DNA of 64,000 nt from Methylobacterium durans (GTDB lineage Bacteria > Pseudomonadota > Alphaproteobacteria > Rhizobiales > Beijerinckiaceae). The position numbers were made by a program, and so were the translations under genes. This document shows, piece by piece, positions 18,713 to 28,642 of this stretch (its first letter is position 1; each line of letters starts with the position of its first letter). Where the stretch lies: the NCBI RefSeq assembly GCF_003173715.1, contig NZ_CP029550.1:1736001-1800000 (forward strand), written 5' to 3'. Below the pieces are notes generated by a model, which worked only from the letters and a program-made list of their open reading frames with translations, ran no database searches and was not told the origin of the DNA.

Positions 18713-21700
18713 GTGACGAAGCCATTTTTCGAGCGGCCGATCCTCAACTCGCCCTACTCCGCTCCTACTCGCCACCACGCACTGGACGATGATGGGCAAC
18801 CGCTCAATCAGGAGCCAATCCACGGGCGCCGTCGGTCGGCACTGATCACGCCTGTTCCAAAGCCGAAGAAGCAGAGGGGCAGAGCTAGGCAGGGTAGTCT
18901 CACGCTTAGTGATGAGCGCGGCCTCTCGACCGACAGTCAGGCTTATGCTCTGACGTCAATGATCAACGAGATTCGTGGTCACGTAGCTTCTTGGCGCGCC
19001 CTCAAGAACCCAGCCGATTGGGGTGTAACTCCGGCGACTCAGCGGCTGCTACAGCACTGGCGCCATCATGAATTTCATGGACCGCGACCGTTTTTCTGTC
19101 AGGTTGAAGCAGCAGAGACAATTATCTGGCTTACAGAAGTCGCGGCTCGCCAGCGGCAATATGCACATCTCTGGCGCAACGTCGAAGGTTCTAACGAGAG
19201 CGCAAATCCCGGGCTCCTGCGCCTCGCTCTTAAGATGGCAACGGGCGCCGGCAAGACGACCGTGATGGCGATGCTAATTGCGTGGCAAGCCATTAACGCA
19301 GTGCGCAGTCCGAATGTTAAAAGTTTCACTAAGGGCTTCCTCATTGTGACGCCAGGCATAACAATTCGCGACCGCCTGCGCGTGCTAATGCCAGGCGATC
19401 CTGAAGCCTATTACTCCAAACGCGAGCTAGTTCCGTCTGATATGTTATTTGACCTTGGCCAAGCCAAGATAGTCCTTACAAATTACCACGCCTTCAGGCG
19501 GCGCGAGACTTCGGATGTTTCGAAAGTTGGTCGCTTGCTCCTGCAAGGACGAGGCGAAGCAATCGATACGATCGAGTCCGAGGGCGCGATGCTCCAGCGC
19601 GCCTGCGGCGAGCTCCTACGACTTAAAAACGTAGTCGTCATCAATGACGAGGCGCATCACTGCTACCGCGAGAAGCCAGGCGCCGACGACGAAGAGACTA
19701 CCGCTGCTGAGGACCGTGAGGAGGCAAAGCGCAACGCGGAGGCCGCGCGGCTCTGGATCTCTGGCATCGAGGCTCTCGCGCGCAAGGTTGGCGTGCGTGC
19801 AGTCTACGACCTGTCTGCTACGCCTTTCTTTCTGCGAGGTTCTGGCTACCTCGAGGGCACCTTGTTTCCCTGGACAGTCAGTGATTTCTCGCTGATCGAC
19901 GCGATTGAATGCGGCATCGTTAAGCTGCCACGTGTGCCAATAGCGGACAATCTTCCAGGACAGGAAGTCCCACTTTATCGCAATCTCTGGGAGCACATCG
20001 GCAAGGCCATGCCGAAAAAGGGAGTGGGCAGGGGCGGCACGCTTGACCCGCTTTCCCACGTCTTCCCAACCCAACTGCAGACCGCGCTCTATGCGCTATA
20101 CGCCCACTACGAGAAGACTTCGGAGGCCTGGGAACGCGCCGGCATCGATGTGCCGCCCGTTTTCATCGTGGTGTGCAACAACACCGCGACGTCAAAGCTC
20201 GTCTATGAATGGATCGCGGGCTTTGAGCGGCAGGGCGCGGACGGCGAACCGGAGGTTCGCAACATCGGTCATCTAAAAATGTTTCGGAACTACGACGAAA
20301 ACCGGCAGCGTCTTGCGCGCCCCAACACCCTGCTGATCGACAGTGAGCAGCTAGAGTCAGGGGAGGCTTTGGATTCCGCGTTCCGCGAGATGGCTGCCCC
20401 TGAGATCGAGCAGTTCAAGCGCGAACGTATCGAGCGCGGTGTTGATGCGGCCACAGCAAGCGAGACCTCGGATGCTGATCTGCTGCGCGAGGTGATGAAC
20501 ACAGTCGGACGCAAAGGCCGTCTCGGCGAGCGCATCCGCTGCGTCGTCTCAGTGTCTATGCTGACGGAAGGCTGGGACGCTAACACTGTCACTCACATTC
20601 TCGGTGTGCGCGCCTTCGGCACGCAACTCCTCTGTGAGCAGGTCGTCGGGCGCGGCCTGCGCCGCCAGTCCTACGAGTTGAACGACGAGGGTCTGTTCAA
20701 TGTTGAGTATGCCGATATCCTCGGCATTCCGTTCTCCTTCACCGCCGAGCCAGTGGTCTCGACTCCGGCCGCTCCGCGTAGGACCGTGCGAGTTCACGCG
20801 CTGCGCGAGCGAGCCAGACTGGAGATCGAATTCCCTCGGGTCGAGGGTTACCGATTCGACCTGCCGAACGAGCGCATCACCGCCGCCTTTTCCGAAGACA
20901 GCCGCCTGAGCTTGACGCCAGAAATCGTCGGGCCGGCTAAGGTGCTAATGGCCGGCATCGTCGGCGAACAAGTGACGCTCAACGCAGAAGATTCTTTCAG
21001 GACGATGCGGCCAAGCGAGCTGTCCTTCAAGCTAGCCAAGCGCCTGTTGGAATCTCGCTTGCGTGATCCCGATGGAGACTTGCCGGTTCACTTGTTCGGG
21101 CAGGCGCAACGCATTACCCGTGAGTGGCTCGAGGGCGGCTATCTCGAGGCTAAGGGCGTGCCGAGAGCTGCCGTGCTCTACCCGGCTCTCGCCGAGCAGG
21201 CAGTCGAACGTATCTTTCTAGCCTGCCAGCGAGCGGCGCCGGGCCAAAGCCGGATTAAAGCGGTGATTGATCCTTATAATCCTGTGGGATCGACCCGGTT
21301 CGTTAACTTTACCACGACGAAGGATGTATGGGAGACCGACCCAGGCAAGTGCCAGATCAGCCACGTCGTTTTAGACAGCGACTGGGAGGCCGAGCTCGCC
21401 CGCGTGCTGGAGAGCCACCCGCGCGTATTAGCCTATGTGAAGAACCAGGGTCTAGGGTTCGAGGTGCCTTACCGCGATGGCGCTGTCCCACGCCGCTACC
21501 TGCCCGACTTTTTGGTCCAACTCGCTGACGGAAGCCCAGAAGCGCTCAACCTGGTTCTGGAGACCAAGGGCTTCCGCGGCTCAGACGCGCAGCTAAAGGC
21601 CGCAACAATAGAAAACTCCTGGGTGCCAGGCGTCAACGCGCTTGGCCGCTATGGGCGTTGGGCGTTTGCCGAATTCCGAGACGTTTTCGCGATTGAGTCC

Positions 21701-21751
21701 GCATTTGATCAGCTCGTTAATGGCCTCATCCGCGATGCTGTCATCGCGTGA
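18713..21751 (+). CDS. restriction-type helicase-nuclease (type III Res-like, BPTD_3080 family)
   Basis: This ~1012-residue SF2 helicase carries a C-terminal nuclease. Walker A MATGAGKTT lies near residue 174, DEAH box NDEAHHC near 309, SATPFF near 368 and motif VI QVVGRGLRRQ near 642. The C-terminus has PDFLVQL (near 928) and LETKGF (near 950), the Asp...Glu-X-Lys core of a PD-(D/E)XK nuclease. The architecture is that of type III Res subunits and the BPTD_3080 group. The GTG at 18713 is chosen: it follows AAGGGGGGCGA and opens with KPFFERPILNSPY, typical of the family; the frame runs back to 18440 with no protein-like sequence. First gene of the defence operon; it should cleave unmodified DNA with the methyltransferase downstream. 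Confidence 0.9.
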   Translation: MTKPFFERPILNSPYSAPTRHHALDDDGQPLNQEPIHGRRRSALITPVPKPKKQRGRARQGSLTLSDERGLSTDSQAYALTSMINEIRGHVASWRALKNPADWGVTPATQRLLQHWRHHEFHGPRPFFCQVEAAETIIWLTEVAARQRQYAHLWRNVEGSNESANPGLLRLALKMATGAGKTTVMAMLIAWQAINAVRSPNVKSFTKGFLIVTPGITIRDRLRVLMPGDPEAYYSKRELVPSDMLFDLGQAKIVLTNYHAFRRRETSDVSKVGRLLLQGRGEAIDTIESEGAMLQRACGELLRLKNVVVINDEAHHCYREKPGADDEETTAAEDREEAKRNAEAARLWISGIEALARKVGVRAVYDLSATPFFLRGSGYLEGTLFPWTVSDFSLIDAIECGIVKLPRVPIADNLPGQEVPLYRNLWEHIGKAMPKKGVGRGGTLDPLSHVFPTQLQTALYALYAHYEKTSEAWERAGIDVPPVFIVVCNNTATSKLVYEWIAGFERQGADGEPEVRNIGHLKMFRNYDENRQRLARPNTLLIDSEQLESGEALDSAFREMAAPEIEQFKRERIERGVDAATASETSDADLLREVMNTVGRKGRLGERIRCVVSVSMLTEGWDANTVTHILGVRAFGTQLLCEQVVGRGLRRQSYELNDEGLFNVEYADILGIPFSFTAEPVVSTPAAPRRTVRVHALRERARLEIEFPRVEGYRFDLPNERITAAFSEDSRLSLTPEIVGPAKVLMAGIVGEQVTLNAEDSFRTMRPSELSFKLAKRLLESRLRDPDGDLPVHLFGQAQRITREWLEGGYLEAKGVPRAAVLYPALAEQAVERIFLACQRAAPGQSRIKAVIDPYNPVGSTRFVNFTTTKDVWETDPGKCQISHVVLDSDWEAELARVLESHPRVLAYVKNQGLGFEVPYRDGAVPRRYLPDFLVQLADGSPEALNLVLETKGFRGSDAQLKAATIENSWVPGVNALGRYGRWAFAEFRDVFAIESAFDQLVNGLIRDAVIA

Positions 21752-21890
21752 CGGTCGCGAGTTCCGCAGTCGTAGGGCGGGCATCGAGGCTGCGTCGCTC
21801 GCGTCCACCTGCTGACCACCGGGTTCGGCAGCCATCTTCGCAATCACGACTTCTCACCCGATCAAAGCGCCGTGCAAGGATTGTGAACTA

Positions 21891-24800
21891 ATGGTCAGAG
21901 GCTCAAGACCTGCCGTGCAGAAGGCCGTTGAGACCCTGCTTCATGACGAGGCCTCGCGGAAGAACATTCCAACAGCCGAGTTACAGTCCTTCGCAGAAGC
22001 CGACGAGACATTAACTAGCGCGGCGCCGGCTGCCTACAAGCGCGCCCGACCACTGCAGACTGGCCAGCATTGCGAGCGCGACCCCGACCTAGATCCACAA
22101 ATTGTCTGGAACGGCGTTCGCATTCGCCTCACCTCGGAGCAAGTCGACGCTCTAGTGAAGACGGGAAGTGTGGCGATTGGTGATTCACAACTCGTCTGGC
22201 GCGGCAAAGATCAGCAAGATTGGTCTGACCTTATCGTCCAAGCACCTCCGATCTACATTCAGGAGAAGGTGCACCCGAAAGCCATCGTCGAGGATTTGCG
22301 CCGCGCTAGCCCGCAGCATTTCGGTGAGGGAATACCCGATCTATTCTCCGACTTCGATGAACTACCTGCAGAAGCCCGAACTGAGTTCTATCGGCACGAC
22401 CAACACTGGTCAAATCGCATGATCTTGGGGGATTCTCTGCAAGTAATGGCATCTCTTGCTGAGCGAGAAGCATTGAAGGGAAAAATCCAGTGCATTTACT
22501 TTGATCCGCCTTACGGCATCAAGTTTAATTCGAACTGGCAGGTTTCTACACAGTCTCGCGACGTCAAGGATGGGAAGCAAAACGACATCTCGCGTGAGCC
22601 CGAACAAATAAAGGCTTTTCGAGATACTTGGAAGGACGGCGTTCATTCGTATCTGACCTACTTGCGCGATCGACTATCGGTTATGCGCGAACTCTTGACT
22701 GAAAGCGGCTCAGTTTTCGTGCAAATTGGTGACGAGAACGTTCACCGTGTGCGCGCGGTCATGGACGAGGTGTTTGGATCAGATAACTTCGTTTCATTGA
22801 TAACTGTCTTGAAAACTTCCGGGGCCGGAAGTCCTGCAATTGGCACGAAGGTGCTTGCATCAGTTGCCGACTTCGTCATCTGGTATGCGCGGGACTTAAA
22901 ATCGGTTAAATATCGGCAGTTATTTCTACAGCGCCAATTTGGCGAGGAGGGGGCGTCTCAGTATACCTTTGTTCAATCTCCCGACTGCGGCTCTGTCAGA
23001 CAGATGAGTCATGAGGAGAAGCGGAACAACCGGACGATACCACCCGGCTGGTCCATTTTAGCGCACGATAACCTTACTTCTCAGACAGGGGCCGAGACAA
23101 CTCGCATGAGAGTTGAATGGTGCGGCGCAAATTATTCCCCGAGCAAGGGAGGCTGGAAAACAAACACGCAGGGAATGTCTCGATTGGCGAAAGCTTACCG
23201 TCTTCTCGGCCTTGGCAAGACACTCCGCTATAAGCGTCTTTTCAAGGATTTTGATCAAAGACCCATTCACCACGTTTGGAGCGATCTCAGGACCAGCGGA
23301 TTCGCTGAACAGAAGACTTACGTGGTCCAAACCAATCCAAAAGTCATCGAGCGCTGCATACTGATGGCGACCGATCCTGGCGACCTCGTTCTCGATCCTA
23401 CCTGTGGCTCTGGAACAACCGCTACGGTATCAGAACAGTGGGGTCGGCGCTGGATCACGATCGATACGAGCCGCGTAGCCCTGGCGCTTGCCCGCACACG
23501 CCTGATGAGTGCGCGCTACCCCTACTACCTGCTCGCTGACAGCCCTGAGGGTCGGGCGAAGGAGCAGGCGGTCTCAGGACGTCCGCAACCGATGGCTGCG
23601 AGTCTCGGAGACATCCGCCAGGGCTTTGTGTGCGAGCGCGCGCCGCACGTCACCCTGAAGTCGATTGCCAACAACGCTGAAATTGACGTGATTTGGGACA
23701 AATGGCAGGTCACGCTGGAGCCGCTACGCGAGCAGCTGAACGCGCTTCTGGGAACTGATTGGGAGGAGTGGCAGATTCCGCCGGAGCCGGAACGTCCATG
23801 GGACGCCGAGTTCCAGGCTCTGCATGCGAAGGCGATGGATTCCAAGCAGCCCCTGAAGGTGCGGCAAGGCGCGATCGACCGTATGAATGCCGAGTGGGAA
23901 TGGGATTACACTCTTGAAACCTTGCCCGAGCGTCCAGTAGACGATTTCGCCAAATACTACCCCGACGCGGTCCCGGTCCACGCCGCGTGGTGGGAGGCGC
24001 GGATCGCCCGCCAGCGCGAGATCGATGCCTCGATTGGGCGTGCCGCTGACGTAGAGATGCTATTTGATCGGCCCTACGCTGACGCGGGCAAGGTTCGGGT
24101 CGCGGGCCCCTTCACGGTGGAAAGCCTCTCCCCCCACCGCGTCATTCCTAGTGATGCCCTCGGCCTCGACGAGGAGTTCGAGGCTCTAGATGGGCGCCGC
24201 CCGCGCAATGCCGCTACGGCTCCCGCGCAGGACTTCTCCGCATTGGTGCTGGAGAACCTCGCGGCCGCGGGCGTGCAGGGGCGCAATCGCGCCGATCGGA
24301 TACGCTTCACCCTGCTCCAACCCTGGCCCGGACGCTTTATTGGGGCCGAGGGGCGATTCTTCGAGGGCGAGGAGCAGAGCGGCGTCGAGCGCCGCGCCGC
24401 GATCCTGATCGGGCCCGAATTTGGCATGCTCTCGCGGCCCGACCTCGTCGCAGCGGCGCGCGAGGCGGCAGAAGCGCGCTTCGACGTGCTGGTGGCTTGC
24501 GCCTTTGCCTACGACGCGCACGCAAGCGACCTGACGCGACTCGGGCCCATCACGATCCTGCAGGCTAAGATGAACCCCGACCTGCACATGGCCGACGACC
24601 TCAAGGCGACAGGTAAGGGCAACCTGTTTGTGGTCTTTGGGGAGCCCGACATTGAAGTTCGCCGCCTTGATGGAGACGAACTCGAGGTGGAGGTCAAAGG
24701 CATCGACGTGTTTGACCCCAATACCGGCGACGTGCGCTCCGACGACACCTCCGGCATCGCCGCATGGTTTATCGACACCGACTACGACGAGGAGAACTTC

Positions 24801-25004
24801 TTCGTCCGTCATGCCTACTTCCTCGGCGCCAACGATCCCTACAAGTCGCTGAAGACCGCGCTGAGGGCCGAGATCGACGAGGCCGCCTGGGCGACCCTCT
24901 ACCGGTCGACGAGCCGGCCCTTCGCGCGGCCGACGACGGGGCGGATCGCCGTGAAGGTGATCAACCACTTCGGCGACGAGGTGATGAAGGTTTATGGGGT
25001 GTGA
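21891..25004 (+). CDS. beta-class DNA methyltransferase (type III Mod-like) with long C-terminal extension
   Basis: This 1037-residue protein has catalytic motif IV YFDPPYG near residue 205 and the SAM-binding motif LDPTCGSGTT near 500, the order of beta-class adenine or N4-cytosine methyltransferases such as type III Mod. The stretch between is the probable target-recognition domain and is visibly richer in A+T than the rest of the gene. About 500 residues follow motif I, far beyond a normal Mod, with no recognised domain. It overlaps the next gene by 11 bases (ATG at 24994 inside the last codons), so translation is probably coupled. It protects host sites and defines the sequence attacked by the upstream helicase-nuclease. 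The pairing is strong; the target site is unknown. Confidence 0.9.
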   Translation: MVRGSRPAVQKAVETLLHDEASRKNIPTAELQSFAEADETLTSAAPAAYKRARPLQTGQHCERDPDLDPQIVWNGVRIRLTSEQVDALVKTGSVAIGDSQLVWRGKDQQDWSDLIVQAPPIYIQEKVHPKAIVEDLRRASPQHFGEGIPDLFSDFDELPAEARTEFYRHDQHWSNRMILGDSLQVMASLAEREALKGKIQCIYFDPPYGIKFNSNWQVSTQSRDVKDGKQNDISREPEQIKAFRDTWKDGVHSYLTYLRDRLSVMRELLTESGSVFVQIGDENVHRVRAVMDEVFGSDNFVSLITVLKTSGAGSPAIGTKVLASVADFVIWYARDLKSVKYRQLFLQRQFGEEGASQYTFVQSPDCGSVRQMSHEEKRNNRTIPPGWSILAHDNLTSQTGAETTRMRVEWCGANYSPSKGGWKTNTQGMSRLAKAYRLLGLGKTLRYKRLFKDFDQRPIHHVWSDLRTSGFAEQKTYVVQTNPKVIERCILMATDPGDLVLDPTCGSGTTATVSEQWGRRWITIDTSRVALALARTRLMSARYPYYLLADSPEGRAKEQAVSGRPQPMAASLGDIRQGFVCERAPHVTLKSIANNAEIDVIWDKWQVTLEPLREQLNALLGTDWEEWQIPPEPERPWDAEFQALHAKAMDSKQPLKVRQGAIDRMNAEWEWDYTLETLPERPVDDFAKYYPDAVPVHAAWWEARIARQREIDASIGRAADVEMLFDRPYADAGKVRVAGPFTVESLSPHRVIPSDALGLDEEFEALDGRRPRNAATAPAQDFSALVLENLAAAGVQGRNRADRIRFTLLQPWPGRFIGAEGRFFEGEEQSGVERRAAILIGPEFGMLSRPDLVAAAREAAEARFDVLVACAFAYDAHASDLTRLGPITILQAKMNPDLHMADDLKATGKGNLFVVFGEPDIEVRRLDGDELEVEVKGIDVFDPNTGDVRSDDTSGIAAWFIDTDYDEENFFVRHAYFLGANDPYKSLKTALRAEIDEAAWATLYRSTSRPFARPTTGRIAVKVINHFGDEVMKVYGV

Positions 25005-25608
25005 GGTGAGCCGATCATCCCATGCTGGACAGCCCGCACATCCCTCAATCTGGGCAATGATCTTCCTATCCCCATTCTGCGAGCAGAAACTCCGCTCCGT
25101 CTGCATCGCAGAAGTTGGGATTCCATCCCGGCTCGTCCGCAAGAACCTCCACGTCACCGTCTATCATGCGCGCAGACCGATCGCCGGGGTGGAGGATGCA
25201 ATCGAGCCGATCAACATTTCTGTTCCGGCCTCAGAACTGCGAGCGATGGCGATGGCCCCTGGGGGTGAGAATCCGCGGGCCGAGATTGACCCGACTAGAA
25301 CGGCAGTCGGGGTCCGCATACGCAGAGCGGAAGGCGCGGCGTCGCCGATCGAGCACTTGCGATCGCGGTTCCTCGGCTTTGAGACCGAGACCGTGCTTGG
25401 CAGAAGGCCGCCGAGCACACGTCGGACCAGCGCATTTGGGGCGCGGAGCTACCAGCCCCATCTAACGTTGCTGCGGGCGGGCGCCATTCAAGATCCAGAT
25501 CTGTCCAAGTTCGGTGCCCAGCTGCGTGCATCCCTCGACGATTTGATATTCGATCGGCTCGTCATCCGCTGTCGTAGCGTCGATCGATCCGGGCATGGCG
25601 GAGGCTGA
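24994..25608 (+). CDS. 2H phosphoesterase-like protein (LigT/2'-5' RNA ligase fold)
   Basis: This protein of up to 204 residues (an alternative ATG at 25057 gives ~183) has two His-x-Thr motifs about 100 residues apart, NLHVTVYHARR and YQPHLTLLR, the catalytic pair of 2H phosphoesterases. Such enzymes cleave 2',3'-cyclic phosphates or 2'-5' linkages in RNA, or cyclic oligonucleotides. It overlaps the methyltransferase stop and also the following helicase start (ATG at 25595). A dedicated 2H enzyme inside a restriction-type operon is unusual. Substrate is unknown, and the fold call rests mainly on these motifs. Confidence 0.65.
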   Translation: MGCEVSRSSHAGQPAHPSIWAMIFLSPFCEQKLRSVCIAEVGIPSRLVRKNLHVTVYHARRPIAGVEDAIEPINISVPASELRAMAMAPGGENPRAEIDPTRTAVGVRIRRAEGAASPIEHLRSRFLGFETETVLGRRPPSTRRTSAFGARSYQPHLTLLRAGAIQDPDLSKFGAQLRASLDDLIFDRLVIRCRSVDRSGHGGG

Positions 25609-27680
25609 ACCCTTGGATTTCCGCATCGCCGACACGTTCACTGCTTCTCTCGCCCGTCTGCCCGCCCAGGAGCAGAAGGCGGTCAAGACTTCGGCCTTCG
25701 ACATGCAGCTTGATCCCGCGGGGCCGGGCCTGCAGTTCCACCGCATCGAGGCGTCAAAAGACCCGAACTTCTGGTCGGTGCGGGTCAACCGTGACATCCG
25801 CATCATCGTGCACAAGACAGCCGCGAGCCTGCTGCTCGCCTACGTCGACCATCACGACAAGGCTTATGCCTGGGCCGAGCGGCGGCGGATCGAAGCGCAT
25901 CCGCGCACCGGCGCCGTGCAGATCGTCGAGTCGCGCGAGCGGGTCGAAGAAAACGCGCCGGCCCTCTTCAGGCCGGCGGTTCCCGAACGGCCGGCGCCGG
26001 AGCCGGTTTTGTTCGCAGGTCTGTCGGACGAGGACCTGCTGTCGATTGGTCTGCCTGAGGACTGGATCGAGCCGGTTCGCGCGGCCACTGAGACACGCTT
26101 CTTCGAACTCGCGGCACACCTGCCGGCCGAGGCTGCCGAAGGGCTCCTCGAATACGCCGCGACGGGACGCTTGCCGAAGCCCGCACCAAGCGAAGCCGCC
26201 GACCCCTTCGCGCATCCGGACGCGCAGCGCCGCTTCCGCGTCATCGAGAACGTCGATGCGTTGCGCGCCGCCCTTGAGGCGCCCTGGGAGCGCTGGTCTG
26301 TGTTCCTGCACCCCTCGCAGGCCGGGGTGATCGCACGCAGCTACAGCGGGCCTGCGCGCGTCGCGGGCTCGGCCGGAACAGGCAAGACTGTCGTGGCGCT
26401 GCACCGTGCCGTGCGCTTGGCCCGATCCGACCCTGAGGCGCGGGTGCTGCTCACCACCTTCTCGAAACCGCTGGCGGACGCGCTTCAGCGCAAGGTGGAT
26501 CTCCTCGTCGCTGCCGAGCCCGGAGCGCGGGGCGCGCATTACTGTCGCACCCTGGGAGGGCTTGGCCGAGGAACTGCACCAGCTCGTCCATGCACGCCGT
26601 CCCCGAATCGCATCGCTCGCGCAGATCCAGGCCGCCCTGGTCCACGCTGCAGACGGGACCGACATCTGGTCCGAACGCTTCCTGACGAGCGAATTCCGGC
26701 ACGTGGTGGATGCCTGGCAGGTCGCCAACGAAGCGGCCTACGCCGACACTCCGCGCCCCGGCCGCCGCAGCCGCCTCGGCGTCAAGCAGCGCGCCGCGCT
26801 CTGGCCGATCTTCATGGCCGCCCGCGCCAGTCTCGCAAGTCAGGGTCTTGCCACCTGGGCGCAAGTCTTCGGTGGGCTCGCCGTGCACTACGATGCGCGA
26901 TCGACCAAGCCGTTCAGTCACATCGTCGTGGACGAAGCCCAAGACCTGGGCGTGCCGGAACTGCGTCTCCTTCGCGCTCTCGCGCCCGAGGGAGAGGACC
27001 GCCTCTTCTTCGCGGGCGATCTCGGTCAGCGCATCTTCCAGCCACCCTTCTCGTGGAAGGCGCTCGGCGTCGATGTGCGCGGGCGCTCGACCACGCTTAA
27101 GGTCAACTATCGCACCTCCCACCAGATCCGGGAGGCGGCCGATCGCCTCCTGCCCGGAGCCGTCCATGACATGGACGGGCGCGAGGAGACGCGGAAGGGC
27201 ACCGTCTCGGTCTTCGACGGGCCGCAACCCCAGGTGCTGAAGCTGGAGGATGAGACGGCAGAGCGCGACACGATCCTCCGCTTCCTCGAAGCGGCCCGAG
27301 CGGACGGCGTTCTGCCTGAGGAGATCGGCCTCTTCGTGCGTAGCCGTGCCCAACTGGACCGCGCCCGTGCCGTCGCCCACGCGGCCGGCCTCGTGCCCGT
27401 CGAACCCGGCGACGCATCGAGCGTGGCCGGAGAGAGCGTGATCGTCGGCACGATGCACCTGGCGAAGGGTCTGGAGTTTAAGGCCGTGGTCGTGCTCGCC
27501 TGCGATGACGGTGTTCTCCCGCTGCAGGAGCGCATCGACACAGTCAGCGATGAGGCAGAGCTGGAGGAGGTCTACGAGACCGAGCGGCACCTCCTCTACG
27601 TCGCCAGCACCCGCGCGCGCGATCGGCTGCTGATCACAGGCGTGCGCCCTGGATCCGAGTTTCTGGATGACCTCAGATAA
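25595..27680 (+). CDS. RelE/ParE-like domain fused to UvrD-type helicase (frameshifted)
   Basis: The first ~95 residues have a RelE/ParE toxin fold pattern (FWSVRVNRDIRIIVHK, then LLAYVDHHDKAYAW). The rest is an SF1A helicase: Walker A AGSAGTGKTVVAL (~residue 258), VVDEAQDLGVPE, GDLGQRIFQPPF, NYRTSHQIR, GTMHLAKGLEFK and LLYVASTRARDRLL. The frame changes near 26529-26532: ATG25595 is open to 27100 in one frame, while the helicase continues in another to 27680. One G too many in the GGGG (or two too few) would join them into ~694 residues. It overlaps the 2H gene by 14 bases. A helicase with a toxin-like front end fits DNA processing or abortive defence; the RelE active residues were not verified. 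Confidence 0.8.
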
Positions 27681-27734
27681 TATCGTGTCTGACTAGACAT
27701 TTTGCGGTCCCCTGAATGCATCAGCGACATCCCT

Positions 27735-28613
27735 ATGAATGATGATTTTCTGAAAGACTCGGACTTGGAGTCAGCTGCGGCGACCCTGTGCGAAGTTCTC
27801 GAGCCCTGGTCGATAGTATCGTCTGATAAAATTTCCGAGCACCGACGGGGCAACGTCTGGCGTCCGCGGGCTTTGCCGTCAGTCGGATTGCCCTGGCCTG
27901 ACCGTGTTCTTGCCTACCATTGGAAAGGCGACGGCTATCGTGAGCTCCAGAACAGCTTATCGGCAATCCTGTCTGATAGCCGTGATCTGAGCCACGTTCT
28001 CACAGGCGGTGCGACGTGGGAGTATGAGGACCAGCAGCGGGCCGTCGATCTGACGAGCCGCGTGTTTTCCTGGGGAGGTGTCCCAAGCCGATCAGCTATC
28101 GACTCAAGGGCCGTGCAGGCCGTCTTCGCTGCCGCACTCCGTGCCACGGGAGTGCACATTGCGATCGAGCACACAAAAGATGCTCCCTGGAGCAGCGGTT
28201 GGACCAAGGTCGCAGCCTTCGCCACTGCCCATTTGGATCACGATCACAACACCGCCGGAAGCCCTCAAGTGATTTGGGATAGCAGGGTAGCCAACGCGAT
28301 CCGTAAGCTCGTCGATGCTGCTGAGGCGCGCCTGCCCGATTCCACCGTCGCCCAGCTACGGCACGATCTGCGGCAGATTCGCGGTCGAGGCGGGGAACGA
28401 ATGGGGCTACAGCTACCGCCCGGATGGGCATTCGCTAACACGCTCGAGCAGAAATGGATTGCCCAACGCGCTGGTTCTCGGCTGATCCGGCATATGCGCG
28501 ACGCACTGAACGCTGCACCTGAGCGCTACGGCAAAATGCCCGGCGCTGAGCACCTCGGAGGACGCTGGACAAGCTGGGGTGTGGGGCTGGCGCTCTTCGT
28601 AGAAGGCTACTGA
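27735..28613 (+). CDS. unrecognised protein closing the defence operon
   Basis: This 292-residue protein has no transmembrane segment and matches no family I can name with confidence. The ATG at 27735 lies 54 bases after the helicase stop on the same strand, so it probably belongs to the operon. Conserved-looking blocks are VFSWGGVPSR, TKVAAFATAHLDHDH and VIWDSRVANAIRKL; the last vaguely recalls proteins with an HhH-GPD glycosylase-type fold, but I do not rely on it. A hairpin follows the stop at once. Confidence 0.55.
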   Translation: MNDDFLKDSDLESAAATLCEVLEPWSIVSSDKISEHRRGNVWRPRALPSVGLPWPDRVLAYHWKGDGYRELQNSLSAILSDSRDLSHVLTGGATWEYEDQQRAVDLTSRVFSWGGVPSRSAIDSRAVQAVFAAALRATGVHIAIEHTKDAPWSSGWTKVAAFATAHLDHDHNTAGSPQVIWDSRVANAIRKLVDAAEARLPDSTVAQLRHDLRQIRGRGGERMGLQLPPGWAFANTLEQKWIAQRAGSRLIRHMRDALNAAPERYGKMPGAEHLGGRWTSWGVGLALFVEGY

Positions 28614-28620
28614 CCCTGAT

Positions 28621-28642
28621 CGCCGGCAAAACATTGCCGGCG
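28621..28642 (+). terminator. hairpin after the defence operon
   Basis: CGCCGGCAA pairs with TTGCCGGCG (9 bp, 4-base loop) seven bases after the stop at 28613. No T-run follows, so it may be a weak or Rho-assisted terminator or a 3'-end stabilising structure. Confidence 0.5.
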
